Positions 23,723 to 32,202 of a DNA stretch of 33,971 bases are shown one piece after another. The position numbers and the translations under genes are program-made. How positions within the stretch are numbered: position 1 is the stretch's first letter; each line of letters begins with the position of its first letter. Below the pieces are notes generated by a model, which saw only the letters and a list, made by a program, of their open reading frames with translations, did not search any database and was not told the DNA's origin. This DNA comes from MVYY01 sp012517575 (GTDB lineage Bacteria; Bacteroidota; Bacteroidia; Bacteroidales; Paludibacteraceae): positions 1 to 33,971 of the forward strand of contig JAVLUG010000002.1 in the NCBI GenBank assembly GCA_031629035.1, in the 5' to 3' direction.

Positions 23723-25159
23723 ATGAAACCATTCATAAGTCTGCAAAATGTTGAGCCGTTAATTTATGCTACTCCCTTTCATGCTCCACTCAACTGGCAA
23801 ATAAACGAAGGAGAAGTTTGGAGTATTGTTGGGAAAAATGGAAGTGGAAAAAGTTTTCTTGCAAAAGTTATTGGAGGAGAATATAATCTACGACAAGGAA
23901 AGATAACTTATTCGTTTGCACATGAAGCATCCGGCGGAAGCGACAGCCTGTCTCCAAAAAAATCAATCAAAATTATTACTTTCAATTCTATTTTTTCTGT
24001 TGCCGATTTTCAGGGAAGTTACTATCAACAAAGATTCAATAGTACCGAAAACGAGTTATCTCCTCTGGTTTCCGATTTATTTGCCGAAAATGTTCAATTG
24101 CAATTAAAGTCTGTTTTTGAAACGCTGAATATTGAAAAAATTTGGAGTCGGAGGTTGATGCAACTTTCCAGCGGAGAATTACGAAAATTGCTGATAGCAA
24201 AAGCATTGAAGGATAAGCCGCGTTTACTCGTTTTGGATCATCCTTTCAGTGGTTTAGATGAAACTTCCCGCCATCAGTTGGATGAATTTTTCTATACACT
24301 GACCGGCAGCGGGCTTCAACTGATTTTTATAGTTCCCTCCCGAAAAGAAATGCCCGCATGTACTTCGCATGTTTTACAACTCGAAAATGGGAAAATTGCT
24401 TATTCAGGCAATATTTCATCATTTTCGGATGAACGCCGATCCTTAACGAAAGAACCGTTAACTGTTGACTGGCAAATTTTTCCCGCTTCGCTTTCCGATG
24501 GCAGTGAAGAAGTAGTAAACATGAACGATATAGAGATATCATACGGAAATAGAATCATCAACAGCCACATCAATTGGCATATCGCAAAAGGAGAAAAATG
24601 GGCTTTACTGGGCCCAAATGGTTCGGGGAAATCAACATTATTGAGCTATATTTTTGCGGACCATCCGCAAGCGTATAGCAAGGATTTACGATTGTTTGGC
24701 AGAAAGCGCGGTACAGGAGAAAGTATTTGGGACATAAAAAAGCGGATTGGTTTTACATCTTCCGAAATGCATCTTTATTACAGACAAAATGTAAGTTGTT
24801 TGAAAGTAATTACTTCAGGTTTTTTTGATACGATTGGTTTATTTCGGCAGTGCAGCGAAGAACAAATAAATATTGCCGAGTATCTGATGCGATTACTTCA
24901 AATTGAATATCTCAAAGAACGTTCGTTTTTAAATATCTCTTCCGGTGAGCAGCGGTTGGTGCTTTTTGCCAGAGCTTTGGTCAAAAATCCGGAATTGCTC
25001 ATTCTCGATGAACCATTTCACGGTTTGGATGATGAAAACAAAAGCCGCTGTATGCAGATTATCGCTTCGTACTGTTCGCAAAACGATAAAACGTTGATTT
25101 TCGTAACCCATCAAAAAGAAGAAATTCCTGCAAACATCGAACATTTTTTGCTGCTCTGA
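23723..25159 (+). CDS. Tandem ABC ATPase (ModF/PhrA-like)
   Basis: 478 residues with two fused nucleotide-binding domains and no membrane segment. NBD1: Walker A GKNGSGKS (37-44), signature LSSGELRKL (~147), Walker B LLVLDHPFSGLD (~170). NBD2: Walker A GPNGSGKSTLL (~297), signature ISSGEQRLVLF, Walker B LLILDEPFHGLD (~427), His in FVTHQKE. The catalytic Glu after the Walker B Asp is His in NBD1, so one of the two sites may hydrolyse ATP poorly. The closest named relative by layout is E. coli ModF/PhrA, whose role is not settled. No permease or substrate-binding gene is nearby. Confidence 0.8.
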   Translation: MKPFISLQNVEPLIYATPFHAPLNWQINEGEVWSIVGKNGSGKSFLAKVIGGEYNLRQGKITYSFAHEASGGSDSLSPKKSIKIITFNSIFSVADFQGSYYQQRFNSTENELSPLVSDLFAENVQLQLKSVFETLNIEKIWSRRLMQLSSGELRKLLIAKALKDKPRLLVLDHPFSGLDETSRHQLDEFFYTLTGSGLQLIFIVPSRKEMPACTSHVLQLENGKIAYSGNISSFSDERRSLTKEPLTVDWQIFPASLSDGSEEVVNMNDIEISYGNRIINSHINWHIAKGEKWALLGPNGSGKSTLLSYIFADHPQAYSKDLRLFGRKRGTGESIWDIKKRIGFTSSEMHLYYRQNVSCLKVITSGFFDTIGLFRQCSEEQINIAEYLMRLLQIEYLKERSFLNISSGEQRLVLFARALVKNPELLILDEPFHGLDDENKSRCMQIIASYCSQNDKTLIFVTHQKEEIPANIEHFLLL

Positions 25160-25214
25160 TTCGGATCAGATAGAAAACCATAATCTGTTTTATCCCCGAT
25201 TCTGATTAAAACAA

Positions 25215-25250
25215 AACAAGAGAGAAAAAATCTCCCTTGTTCTAAAAATT
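25215..25250. terminator. Bidirectional terminator between the ABC and carboxyltransferase genes
   Basis: AACAAG-A-GAGA pairs with TCTC-C-CTTGTT (25215-25241), one mismatch in the stem. On the minus strand it is followed by TTTTGTTTT. Confidence 0.6.
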
Positions 25251-25307
25251 GCACAAAAACAGGAACCAATGAACAGTAAAATAACTTTCACCGGTTATGA
25301 GTCTGAA

Positions 25308-27077
25308 TTATTCTTTTTTTGCGCTGCTTTCAATGTAAGCCAGCGATTGACCTTTTCTTACTATCTCTCCCTGTTTTTTCTCAATGCTTACAATTCTTCC
25401 ATTACAAAAACTCCTGATGGGTTCCCATCCGTAGCTAGTTTGAATCGTGCAGATAATTTCCCCTTCGTGAACGATTTTTTCGTTTACAGGTTCCATTGAA
25501 TGGTCAATAAAATCCAGTTCCCATAGTACACGGCCGGTAGCCGGAGCAATTAGAGGTTCTGCATTGGGATGCATCAATGCCCGCAAGTCGGGAAGTTCTA
25601 TGTTTTGTTTGTTCAGTTTTTCTTTGATAGCATTTTCCAGTTCGACTTCAAAACGTTTCTTGGCATCTCCCGATTTGTAATCGCGATATTGTCTTTCATG
25701 CATCGCAAATTCAAAAAGTTCTTCATCATCTTTTCCTCTGTCCCATCCTTTTTCTTCCATTTCCTTAATGAAACGGGGCAATTCGTCGGGATAATTGTCT
25801 TGTGGATTTCCGTCGTAAAACTCGTAATTGTGTTTTTTAGCCAGAGCAATGATTTCATCATCCAATTTTCCCGGAAGTTTACCGGCTTTCCCCAAAATCA
25901 TATCCCAAGCATTTTTATCGATTACACTCCAGCGAGGTTGTCCTTTGATGAGTGAAAGGATATTCATTAAAGCAATATTTTTCACATATTGGCTGAAAGG
26001 AGTAACCAGCGGAGGATTTCCCAATTTCGGCCAAATGTATTTAACTTCTTCAAAAAGCATGACCAGTAATTCGTCGAGACTCAATTCTTTTTTGTTGTGT
26101 TCTTTCAAATAGGAATTTATTCCCGCATGAACGCCTTTTAAATCGGCCATTAAAGAACCCATCATACCACCGGGCAATCCGCAATCTACCAGCAGCGAAG
26201 TCATGAACCGGTTGCGTTCGTCAATAAAGTAACCAAGAAATTCATCAATAAAGCTTTGTGTGAGCCGCCTAACTTCCATGTAAGCTTTCATATTGATGTC
26301 GGGCACTTTGAATCCGGCATCCTTTAGCATAGCCTGAATAGTTATGACGTCGGGATGAGACATTCCCCACGAAAGGGGTTCCATTGCCACATCCAGATAA
26401 TCGACGCCTGCTTTGGCCGCTTCCAACATGGAGGCAACCGAAAAGCCGGGACCTGAATGTCCGTGATACTGAACCGGAATTTCGGGATGAGAAGTTTTAA
26501 TGGCTTGAACGATTTTTCCTATGGTAGCAGGCCGACCAATTCCTGCCATATCTTTCAGACAGATTTCACTTGCACCGGCAGCAATCAATTGTTCTGCCAT
26601 GTTGATATAATATTCGGCCGTATGAATTTCCGAATAGGTGATGCAAAGCGTTGCTTGCGGTATCATCCCGGCTGCTTTTGCCCATTCGATGGAAGGAATA
26701 ATATTTCTGACATCGTTCAGTCCGCAAAAAATACGGGTAATATCCACACCCTGCGATTTTTTTACTTTGTACATTAACTGTCTTATATCGGCGGGAACAG
26801 GATTCATGCGCAAACCGTTCAGACCTCTGTCCAGCATGTGGGTTTGTATACCGGCTTCGTTAAAAGGTTTTGTAAAAGTTCGGACGGTTTCATTGGGGTT
26901 TTCGCCATACAGCAGGCATACTTGCTCCGATGCTCCGCCATTGGTTTCTACTCTTGCAAAACAACCCATATCGATAATGGCCGGAGCAACTTTTGCAAGT
27001 TGATCTTTTCTGGGAACATATTTTCCGGAGGATTGCCACATATCCCGGTACACCAAACTAAATTTAATTTCTTTCAT
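25308..27077 (-). CDS. Pyruvate carboxylase subunit B / oxaloacetate decarboxylase alpha-type carboxyltransferase
   Basis: 589 residues. An HMGL-type TIM barrel carries Asp12 (YRDMWQSS), the carboxylatable Lys175 (CLKDMAGIGRP) and metal-ligand His205/His207 (YHGHSGPG). The conserved PYC/OADA helical domain follows (~300-480), then a C-terminal barrel-sandwich domain (~510-589). In that last domain the biotinylation AMKM site is absent: the aligned residues are QTSYGW (546-551). It must therefore use a separate biotin carrier or none. I recall the same lack of AMKM in other Bacteroidales relatives, so it is probably a subfamily trait. The reaction is the pyruvate-oxaloacetate interconversion or a transcarboxylation in propionate/succinate fermentation. 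No carrier or membrane subunit is in the window. Confidence 0.85.
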   Translation of the reverse strand: MKEIKFSLVYRDMWQSSGKYVPRKDQLAKVAPAIIDMGCFARVETNGGASEQVCLLYGENPNETVRTFTKPFNEAGIQTHMLDRGLNGLRMNPVPADIRQLMYKVKKSQGVDITRIFCGLNDVRNIIPSIEWAKAAGMIPQATLCITYSEIHTAEYYINMAEQLIAAGASEICLKDMAGIGRPATIGKIVQAIKTSHPEIPVQYHGHSGPGFSVASMLEAAKAGVDYLDVAMEPLSWGMSHPDVITIQAMLKDAGFKVPDINMKAYMEVRRLTQSFIDEFLGYFIDERNRFMTSLLVDCGLPGGMMGSLMADLKGVHAGINSYLKEHNKKELSLDELLVMLFEEVKYIWPKLGNPPLVTPFSQYVKNIALMNILSLIKGQPRWSVIDKNAWDMILGKAGKLPGKLDDEIIALAKKHNYEFYDGNPQDNYPDELPRFIKEMEEKGWDRGKDDEELFEFAMHERQYRDYKSGDAKKRFEVELENAIKEKLNKQNIELPDLRALMHPNAEPLIAPATGRVLWELDFIDHSMEPVNEKIVHEGEIICTIQTSYGWEPIRSFCNGRIVSIEKKQGEIVRKGQSLAYIESSAKKE

Positions 27078-28019
27078 TCTTCTATGATAGTTTTATAGTC
27101 ATTGTTCAATTTAGGGAAAAATTTTAGCTCACTATTTCGTAAAAAGTTGATTTACTTTGTTTTATATCAAATGCCTTGAGCTTTTATTTTTTGTGCAAAT
27201 ATGAGGATAATCTTTTACAAATAAAAGAAATTAAAGAAATATTTCTTTAATTATTTATAATTGTTTTTCCTTGTATAAAATCTTCATTTTTAGTTAGAAA
27301 TAAAAAGAATTTGCTCAATTTTTACGCTAAATTGTAAGTCCTAAATTGATAGAACACAATTTTTATATGGATTCAATTTTTCTTTGTTTTTGACTTTATT
27401 TTTAAGAAAGAGTTTAATGTCTTTTTGAGTTTTTTTTCTCCGCATAGTTGAAAAACAAATGGATGTGAAAAATTTTAATATAATTACTTGATTATTAAGC
27501 GGATTAATATAATCAGTTTTTGTTGGGAATTATTAATTTTAACGTGAGTTCGATATAAGAATGTTTTATAAGTAATTATAAATAAGCTAATAAGGTTAAT
27601 AAAACGGAAGTATTCACATGTTACTAAGGTTAGTCGTATCTAAATAAGGTTTTTATATTCAAAAAATGAACCTTATTTTTTAAGTAAAACCTTAGTAACG
27701 ATAATCAACAAGAAGAAACCTTATTACCTTATTATTTATCAACTTTTTATATAATTAAAGTATGTAATCGTTATATCAAACTCACGTTAATTTTAAATTT
27801 TCCTGTATCCATGCTTTTGTATCGATGGCCACTTCGGTAAATCGCAAACAGAAAATTTGAAAAAACCATTGGATTTGGCTAATATCAAACCAATAAATGA
27901 AAAGAAAACCGTATTTTTGCATGAAAAACAGATATTTCCTTTTTAAGCAATATTTTTTAGAAAATTAATGCTTTACGGAGAAACAATTTTTATAAAGAGC
28001 CGATTTGATTTTAAATAAT
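27078..28019. other. 942-bp AT-rich intergenic region holding a MITE-like element
   Basis: No gene is apparent. The region is very AT-rich with many short stops. It contains the 248-bp palindromic element at 27541-27788. TATTTTTG at 27912-27919 fits the -7 consensus for the downstream LOG gene, but no -33 match was found. Confidence 0.6.
27541..27788. mobile_element. MITE-like palindromic element with 18-bp terminal inverted repeats
   Basis: Ends AACGTGAGTTCGATATAA (27541-27558) and its inverse TTATATCAAACTCACGTT (27771-27788) match at 17 of 18. A 6-bp direct repeat AATTTT flanks both sides (27535-27540, 27789-27794), as a target duplication would. Inside, nested inverted pairs (TAATAAGGT 27588-27596 / ACCTTATTA 27726-27734; TTACTAAGGT 27621-27630 / ACCTTAGTAA 27689-27698; AATAAGGTT 27643-27651 / AACCTTATT 27669-27677) make most of the element foldable. 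It has no coding capacity and would need a transposase supplied in trans. Confidence 0.65.
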
Positions 28020-28598
28020 ATGAAAACTGTTTGCATATATTGTGCTTCCAGCGAACAGATAAGGAAGAGCTTCTTTTTGGCGACCGATGAGCTTGCCAAA
28101 AATTTAGTTGCGGCGGGTTATCAAATTGCTTATGGTGGCGGTTCACGAGGATTGATGGGACAGTTGGCCGAAAGCACTTTGCAATCGGGTGGAAAAATCA
28201 TTGGAGTTATTCCCCGTTTCATGTGTGAAGAAGAATGGAATCACAATGGCCTGTCGGAATTGATATTGGTTGACACCATGCACGAAAGGAAAGCCATGCT
28301 TGCTCAAATGGCTGATGCCATAGTTGCGTTGCCGGGTGGTTGCGGAACGATGGAGGAATTGATGGAAATAATTACTTGGAAGAAACTGGGAATTTTTACT
28401 AAACCGATTGTAATTTTAAACATTGAAGGATATTTTGATGAATTGCTGTTAATGTTGAAAAAAGCTGTTTCAGAACATTTTATGCGTCCTGAACATCAAT
28501 CTATGTGGCAAGTTGTGGACCGTTCGGATAAGGTAGTTGAAGCCATTACCAATGCTTTGCAGTGGAATTCGGCTGATCGTCGATGGGCTGTAATGTAA
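28020..28598 (+). CDS. LOG family nucleoside 5'-monophosphate phosphoribohydrolase
   Basis: 192 residues from ATG 28020. Lonely-Guy/TIGR00730-type Rossmann enzyme with GGGSRGLMG (39-47), MHERKAML (87-94) and PGGCGTMEE (105-113), which form the nucleotide-binding and catalytic pockets (Arg in HERK, Glu in TMEE). LOG proteins cleave purine nucleoside monophosphates to base plus ribose 5-phosphate. In bacteria they take part in purine salvage, and plant-type cytokinin activation is only one member's role. It precedes DUF4271 by 15 bp and may be the first gene of that transcript. Confidence 0.9.
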   Translation: MKTVCIYCASSEQIRKSFFLATDELAKNLVAAGYQIAYGGGSRGLMGQLAESTLQSGGKIIGVIPRFMCEEEWNHNGLSELILVDTMHERKAMLAQMADAIVALPGGCGTMEELMEIITWKKLGIFTKPIVILNIEGYFDELLLMLKKAVSEHFMRPEHQSMWQVVDRSDKVVEAITNALQWNSADRRWAVM

Positions 28599-28613
28599 CT
28601 TTTTTATATTTTT

Positions 28614-29456
28614 ATGTTTCAACTCGATACAACACATATTGTTAATACTGTTTCAGCATTATCTGCCGATACTGATTCGGTAAAAACACTTGCCCCACCA
28701 TCTTCAGTTTTTAAAGTTTCAGGAATCCCTGTTGATACCTCTCATACCGATTCTCTCATTCATTTCGATACTATTTCTCCGGTTCAGCTTCCTTTTCAAG
28801 GTTTTCAGGGAATTCAGCATCCTTCAACTCCGGCAAATCAGGGATGGCTATTTTTTTTGCTGTTGGGATTGTTCTTTTTGCTTATTTTTTTTCTTATCCG
28901 TTATCCCGCTTTTATTAAGGATACCGTACAGTCTTTTTTGAAAAGTTATGAACGTGGACGCAACATGAATGAAGAGCAGTTCAATGTGGCACCTCTTTCC
29001 ATAGTTCTTTTTTCGTTGGGAGTGTTGAGCCTTTATGCCATATCGTTCTTTTATCAGCCGCCTGAAATTTTCAAATTGGAATCCTATGGATATTTTCTCA
29101 TTATTACGGCCGCCTTTTTTGTTTTTAAATGGTTGACAATACAGCTGATAGGTTTTGTTTTTTTTGATAAATCCACTTTTAAACTGGCAAAATACAGTTA
29201 TTTCAGGTTGTTTTTCCTGCTGACAATTATATTGTTTCCGCTGTTGATTCTTCAGGTTTATTTGCCGGAAGCAGATCAATGGATAAGTATGGTTACACTT
29301 TTTTTGTTTATTATTGCCTTTATGGCACTTATAATTAAATTTTTTCAGATTTTTTCAACTAAATTTGTAGCTTTTTTTTACATTTTTTTGTATCTTTGCA
29401 CCCTAGAAATTTTGCCATTGATTTTACTTATAAAAGCTTATCAATGGATTATTTAA
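28614..29456 (+). CDS. DUF4271 membrane protein
   Basis: 280 residues. The N-terminal ~75 are polar (Thr/Ser-rich, periplasmic or cytoplasmic), followed by about seven transmembrane helices (~78-98, ~128-145, ~155-172, ~178-190, ~195-215, ~222-240, ~252-272). DUF4271 genes sit next to hemD in many Bacteroidetes genomes, as here. Function is unknown. The hemD neighbour suggests a link to haem or to envelope metabolism, but that is inference. Confidence 0.75.
   Translation: MFQLDTTHIVNTVSALSADTDSVKTLAPPSSVFKVSGIPVDTSHTDSLIHFDTISPVQLPFQGFQGIQHPSTPANQGWLFFLLLGLFFLLIFFLIRYPAFIKDTVQSFLKSYERGRNMNEEQFNVAPLSIVLFSLGVLSLYAISFFYQPPEIFKLESYGYFLIITAAFFVFKWLTIQLIGFVFFDKSTFKLAKYSYFRLFFLLTIILFPLLILQVYLPEADQWISMVTLFLFIIAFMALIIKFFQIFSTKFVAFFYIFLYLCTLEILPLILLIKAYQWII
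29364..29398 (+). promoter_or_regulatory. Possible internal promoter for hemD
   Basis: TATCTTTG at 29391-29398 with TTTG at 29364-29367 (23-bp spacing, somewhat long), inside the DUF4271 3' end and ~85 bp before hemD. Confidence 0.45.
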
Positions 29457-29483
29457 AACGTTCAATCTTAAAAAGTTACAGCA

Positions 29484-30257
29484 TTGAAAATAAAAAAAAT
29501 ACTTGTATCCCAGCCACAGCCTTCCAGCGATAAATCGCCTTACTACGATATCAGCCAGAAATACAATGTCAAAATTGATTTTAGACCTTTTATCAAGGTA
29601 GAACCTCTTTCGGCAAAAGAATTCAGAGCGCAGCGTGTATCCATTTTGGATCACACCGCTATTATTTTTAATGCTCGTCATGGAATAGATCATTTTTTCA
29701 GGCTGTGTGAAGAAATGCGTATTACCGTACCGGAAGACATGAAGTATTTTTGTGTTTCGGAAACGGTGGCTTTGTATCTGCAACGTTATATCCAATATAG
29801 GAAACGTAAAGTTTTTTTCAGTCCGACCGGCAAAATGACCGATATGATTCCTCTTTTAAAAAAGCATCCGGATGAAAAATATCTGTTGATAACTTCTGAT
29901 GTTCAGAACGAAGAAATTACGACGATTTTGAATGAAGCCAAAATTCAATACAATAAAGCTGTGATGTATAGAACGGTCAGCAACGATTTTGAAGGAGAAG
30001 AGTTGAATTACGACATGATAATATTTTTCAGTCCGGTGGGTGTTGCTTCCCTGTTCAAAAATTTCCCCAATTTTGTACAGGGTGATATTCAAATCGGATG
30101 TTTCGGAAAAACTACAGCACAAGCTGTACATGATGCGGGTTTGAGACTTGATCTCGAAGCTCCGCAGCCGGGTTTGCCATCTATGACAATGGCGTTGGAA
30201 CATTTTTTGAAAGAAAATGCCAAAAAGGAAACAAACAACAAAAAAATCGAAAAATAA
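29484..30257 (+). CDS. hemD: Uroporphyrinogen-III synthase (Bacteroidetes type)
   Basis: 257 residues. It cyclises hydroxymethylbilane to uroporphyrinogen III in haem synthesis. The start is an uncommon TTG (29484), giving MKIKKILVSQPQP, which matches the N-terminus I know for Bacteroidetes HemD. No ATG fits. Conserved blocks are SPYYDISQKYNVKIDFRPFI, ILDHTAIIFNARHGIDHFF, FCVSETVALYLQRYI, DMIIFFSPVGVASLFKNFP and IGCFGKTTAQAVHDAGLRL. HemD sequences diverge strongly between phyla and the Bacteroidetes form is recognised mainly by these. A strong terminator follows. Confidence 0.85.
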   Translation: MKIKKILVSQPQPSSDKSPYYDISQKYNVKIDFRPFIKVEPLSAKEFRAQRVSILDHTAIIFNARHGIDHFFRLCEEMRITVPEDMKYFCVSETVALYLQRYIQYRKRKVFFSPTGKMTDMIPLLKKHPDEKYLLITSDVQNEEITTILNEAKIQYNKAVMYRTVSNDFEGEELNYDMIIFFSPVGVASLFKNFPNFVQGDIQIGCFGKTTAQAVHDAGLRLDLEAPQPGLPSMTMALEHFLKENAKKETNNKKIEK

Positions 30258-30278
30258 AAGAATTTGTTTTTAAAATAC

Positions 30279-30330
30279 TTATCCCGAAAGTAAATGAAAT
30301 TTTTTTCGTTACTTTTGGGATAATTTTTTT
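30279..30330 (+). terminator. Strong terminator after hemD
   Basis: A 15-bp stem with one G-T (30279-30293 / 30309-30323) followed by seven T. It separates the LOG-DUF4271-hemD transcript from rnpA. A TACTTTTG sequence inside the 3' arm (30310-30317) could double as an rnpA -7 box. Confidence 0.85.
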
Positions 30331-30336
30331 GTGTAA

Positions 30337-30729
30337 ATGAACAGAACAAGATTCTTATTTCCCAAATCCGAACGATTGAACAGCAAGATTAAAATAGATC
30401 GCCTGTTCACAGATGGAAAAGCTTTTCTGGTTTATCCTTTGCGAACGGTTTATTTTATTTCTTCTGAAAATCCTTCCGAGCTTGAAGTTTTGATTTCTGT
30501 TCCCAAAAAAAAGTTTAAAAAAGCTGTTCATCGTAACCGTATTAAACGCTTAATACGCGAAGCTTATCGTTTGAACAAAAACGAACTTTGTAATGTTGTT
30601 ATTTCAGGAAATCTGCAAATGCAAGTTGCATTTGTTTATGTTGCAGATAAGGAACTAAACTTCCATGAACTGAACGACAAAATGAAACAGATTTTGGATC
30701 AGTTGAAAAAAATAGCTTCTGAGCAATGA
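30337..30729 (+). CDS. rnpA: Ribonuclease P protein component
   Basis: A 130-residue basic protein that helps the RNase P RNA cleave tRNA 5' leaders. The RNase P protein signature VHRNRIKRLIREAYRLNK (~66-83) is preceded by KIKIDRLFTDGKAF and SVPKKKFKKAV. No rpmH lies upstream, unlike the usual rpmH-rnpA order of other phyla. Its stop overlaps the yidD start by 4 bases (ATGA). Confidence 0.93.
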   Translation: MNRTRFLFPKSERLNSKIKIDRLFTDGKAFLVYPLRTVYFISSENPSELEVLISVPKKKFKKAVHRNRIKRLIREAYRLNKNELCNVVISGNLQMQVAFVYVADKELNFHELNDKMKQILDQLKKIASEQ

Positions 30730-30947
30730 AAAAATTCTTTCGATGGTTGGTATTGCTGCCGGTCTATTTTTACCGGTACAGTATTTCTCCGCTTTTCCCG
30801 CCAAGTTGCCGGTACACGCCCACCTGTTCGCAATATACCATCGATGCGGTAAAAAAATATGGCGTTTTCAAAGGCGGTTGGCTTTCAGTGAAACGCATAA
30901 GTCGTTGCCATCCTTGGGGAGGCAGCGGCTACGATCCTGTTCCCTGA
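30726..30947 (+). CDS. yidD: Membrane protein insertion efficiency factor YidD
   Basis: A 73-residue membrane-associated protein. FFRWLVLLPVYFYRYSISPL is the amphipathic N-terminal helix, followed by PPSCRYTPTCSQYTIDAV and the conserved end SRCHPWGGSGYDPVP with three Cys. YidD assists YidC-dependent membrane insertion. The rnpA-yidD coupling is widely conserved. The start overlaps rnpA by 4 bases, implying translational coupling. Confidence 0.95.
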   Translation: MKKFFRWLVLLPVYFYRYSISPLFPPSCRYTPTCSQYTIDAVKKYGVFKGGWLSVKRISRCHPWGGSGYDPVP

Positions 30948-31052
30948 AGGTACACTAAAATTTTATTATCAGCAATATTCAGCGTTTTTTTACCTTTCCC
31001 GTTTTCGTGTTTCTTCTTCTTTTTTCCTTGTTGAATGATTTGTAAGTTTCAG

Positions 31053-31083
31053 TTTGTTTCAAATCAGAAAAATGGTATCTTTG
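31053..31083 (+). promoter_or_regulatory. Consensus Bacteroidetes promoter overlapping the lpxK 5' end
   Basis: TTTG (31053-31056), exactly 19 bp, TATCTTTG (31076-31083). If used, the transcript starts near 31090, downstream of the ATG at 31072, and lpxK would begin at TTG 31114. Confidence 0.6.
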
Positions 31084-32202
31084 CTCTCTTCTTTTTCAAA
31101 AAACAATCCCAAATTGAAAAAAGACCTGAAACATATTGTTCTTTATCCGCTGTCCCTTCTTTACGGATTGATTGTCGATATTCGCAACTGGCTATTCGAC
31201 GAAAAAATTTTTCATTCCGTTGGTTTCGATATACCGACTATTGTTATAGGTAATTTGGCTGTTGGAGGTACGGGAAAAACCCCCCATGCAGAATTTGTTT
31301 TGTCGCATTTGCAGGAAGAATGGAAAACTGCTTTTCTAAGCCGCGGATACAAAAGAAAAACAAAAGGATTTGTGCTGGCTGACGAAAAGGCTTCCGCTGC
31401 TAACATTGGAGACGAACCATTTCAAATTTTTCGGAAATTTCCCAAAGTCATCGTGGCAGTGCACGAAAAAAGGGTAGAGGGAGTAAAACGATTGTTGAGA
31501 CTTTTTCCCGATTTGCAACTGATCGTACTGGACGATGCTTTTCAACATCGCTTTCTGCTGCCGGGATTTTCTGTTTTGCTCACTGATTATTCAAATCTGT
31601 ACCCTGCCGATTTTTTTCTGCCGGCTGGCAGTTTACGTGAAAGTAAGGAAGGCAGTCATCGTGCCAACCTGATTGTGGTTACCAAATGCCCCGAAAACTT
31701 AAAGCCCATCGACAAGCGCATAATTGAAATGGAACTGCAGCCTTTACCTTATCAGCAAGTATTTTTTTCAACTTTTCGGTATCTCGATCCGATGCCGATT
31801 TTTCCCGAATTTGCTTCCGAAGGTTGGACGTTGAGCAAATTAAGAGAGAATAATCCGGCCGTTCTGTTGGTTACCGCCATTGCTTCTTCCCAATCAATGA
31901 AGGACTTTCTGAAAAATTATGTTTCTACATTGAAAGAACTCTCATTTCGCGATCATCACAACTTTACAAAAAAAGATTTTCAGCTTATCGAACAAGAATG
32001 GGAAACACTCCCAACAGAAAATAAAATTATTATTGTTACGGAAAAAGATGCAGCGCGTCTTTATTCCAATAATTATTTGCCCGAAATGCTTAAGCCAAAG
32101 ATATTTGCCTTGCCAGTGGAGGTAAAATTTTTATTCGATCAAGAATCATTATTCATTCAAAAACTTAAAGACTATGTTAGAGAAAATTCAAGAAACCGCT
32201 GA
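31072..32202 (+). CDS. lpxK: Tetraacyldisaccharide 4'-kinase (lipid A synthesis)
   Basis: A membrane-associated kinase that adds the 4'-phosphate to the lipid A disaccharide precursor. The N-terminal hydrophobic anchor HIVLYPLSLLYGLIVDIRN is followed by the P-loop region VIGNLAVGGTGKTPHAEFVL and FLSRGYKRKTKGF. The LIVLDDAFQHRFLLPG block is the second signature, and DHHNFTKKDF and VTEKDAARL end it. The start is uncertain: ATG 31072 (376 residues) lies inside a consensus promoter, and in-frame TTG 31114 gives MKKDLKHIVLYPL, 362 residues, close to relatives. Its 3' end overlaps the next gene by 29 bp. Confidence 0.9.
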   Translation: MVSLLSSFSKNNPKLKKDLKHIVLYPLSLLYGLIVDIRNWLFDEKIFHSVGFDIPTIVIGNLAVGGTGKTPHAEFVLSHLQEEWKTAFLSRGYKRKTKGFVLADEKASAANIGDEPFQIFRKFPKVIVAVHEKRVEGVKRLLRLFPDLQLIVLDDAFQHRFLLPGFSVLLTDYSNLYPADFFLPAGSLRESKEGSHRANLIVVTKCPENLKPIDKRIIEMELQPLPYQQVFFSTFRYLDPMPIFPEFASEGWTLSKLRENNPAVLLVTAIASSQSMKDFLKNYVSTLKELSFRDHHNFTKKDFQLIEQEWETLPTENKIIIVTEKDAARLYSNNYLPEMLKPKIFALPVEVKFLFDQESLFIQKLKDYVRENSRNR

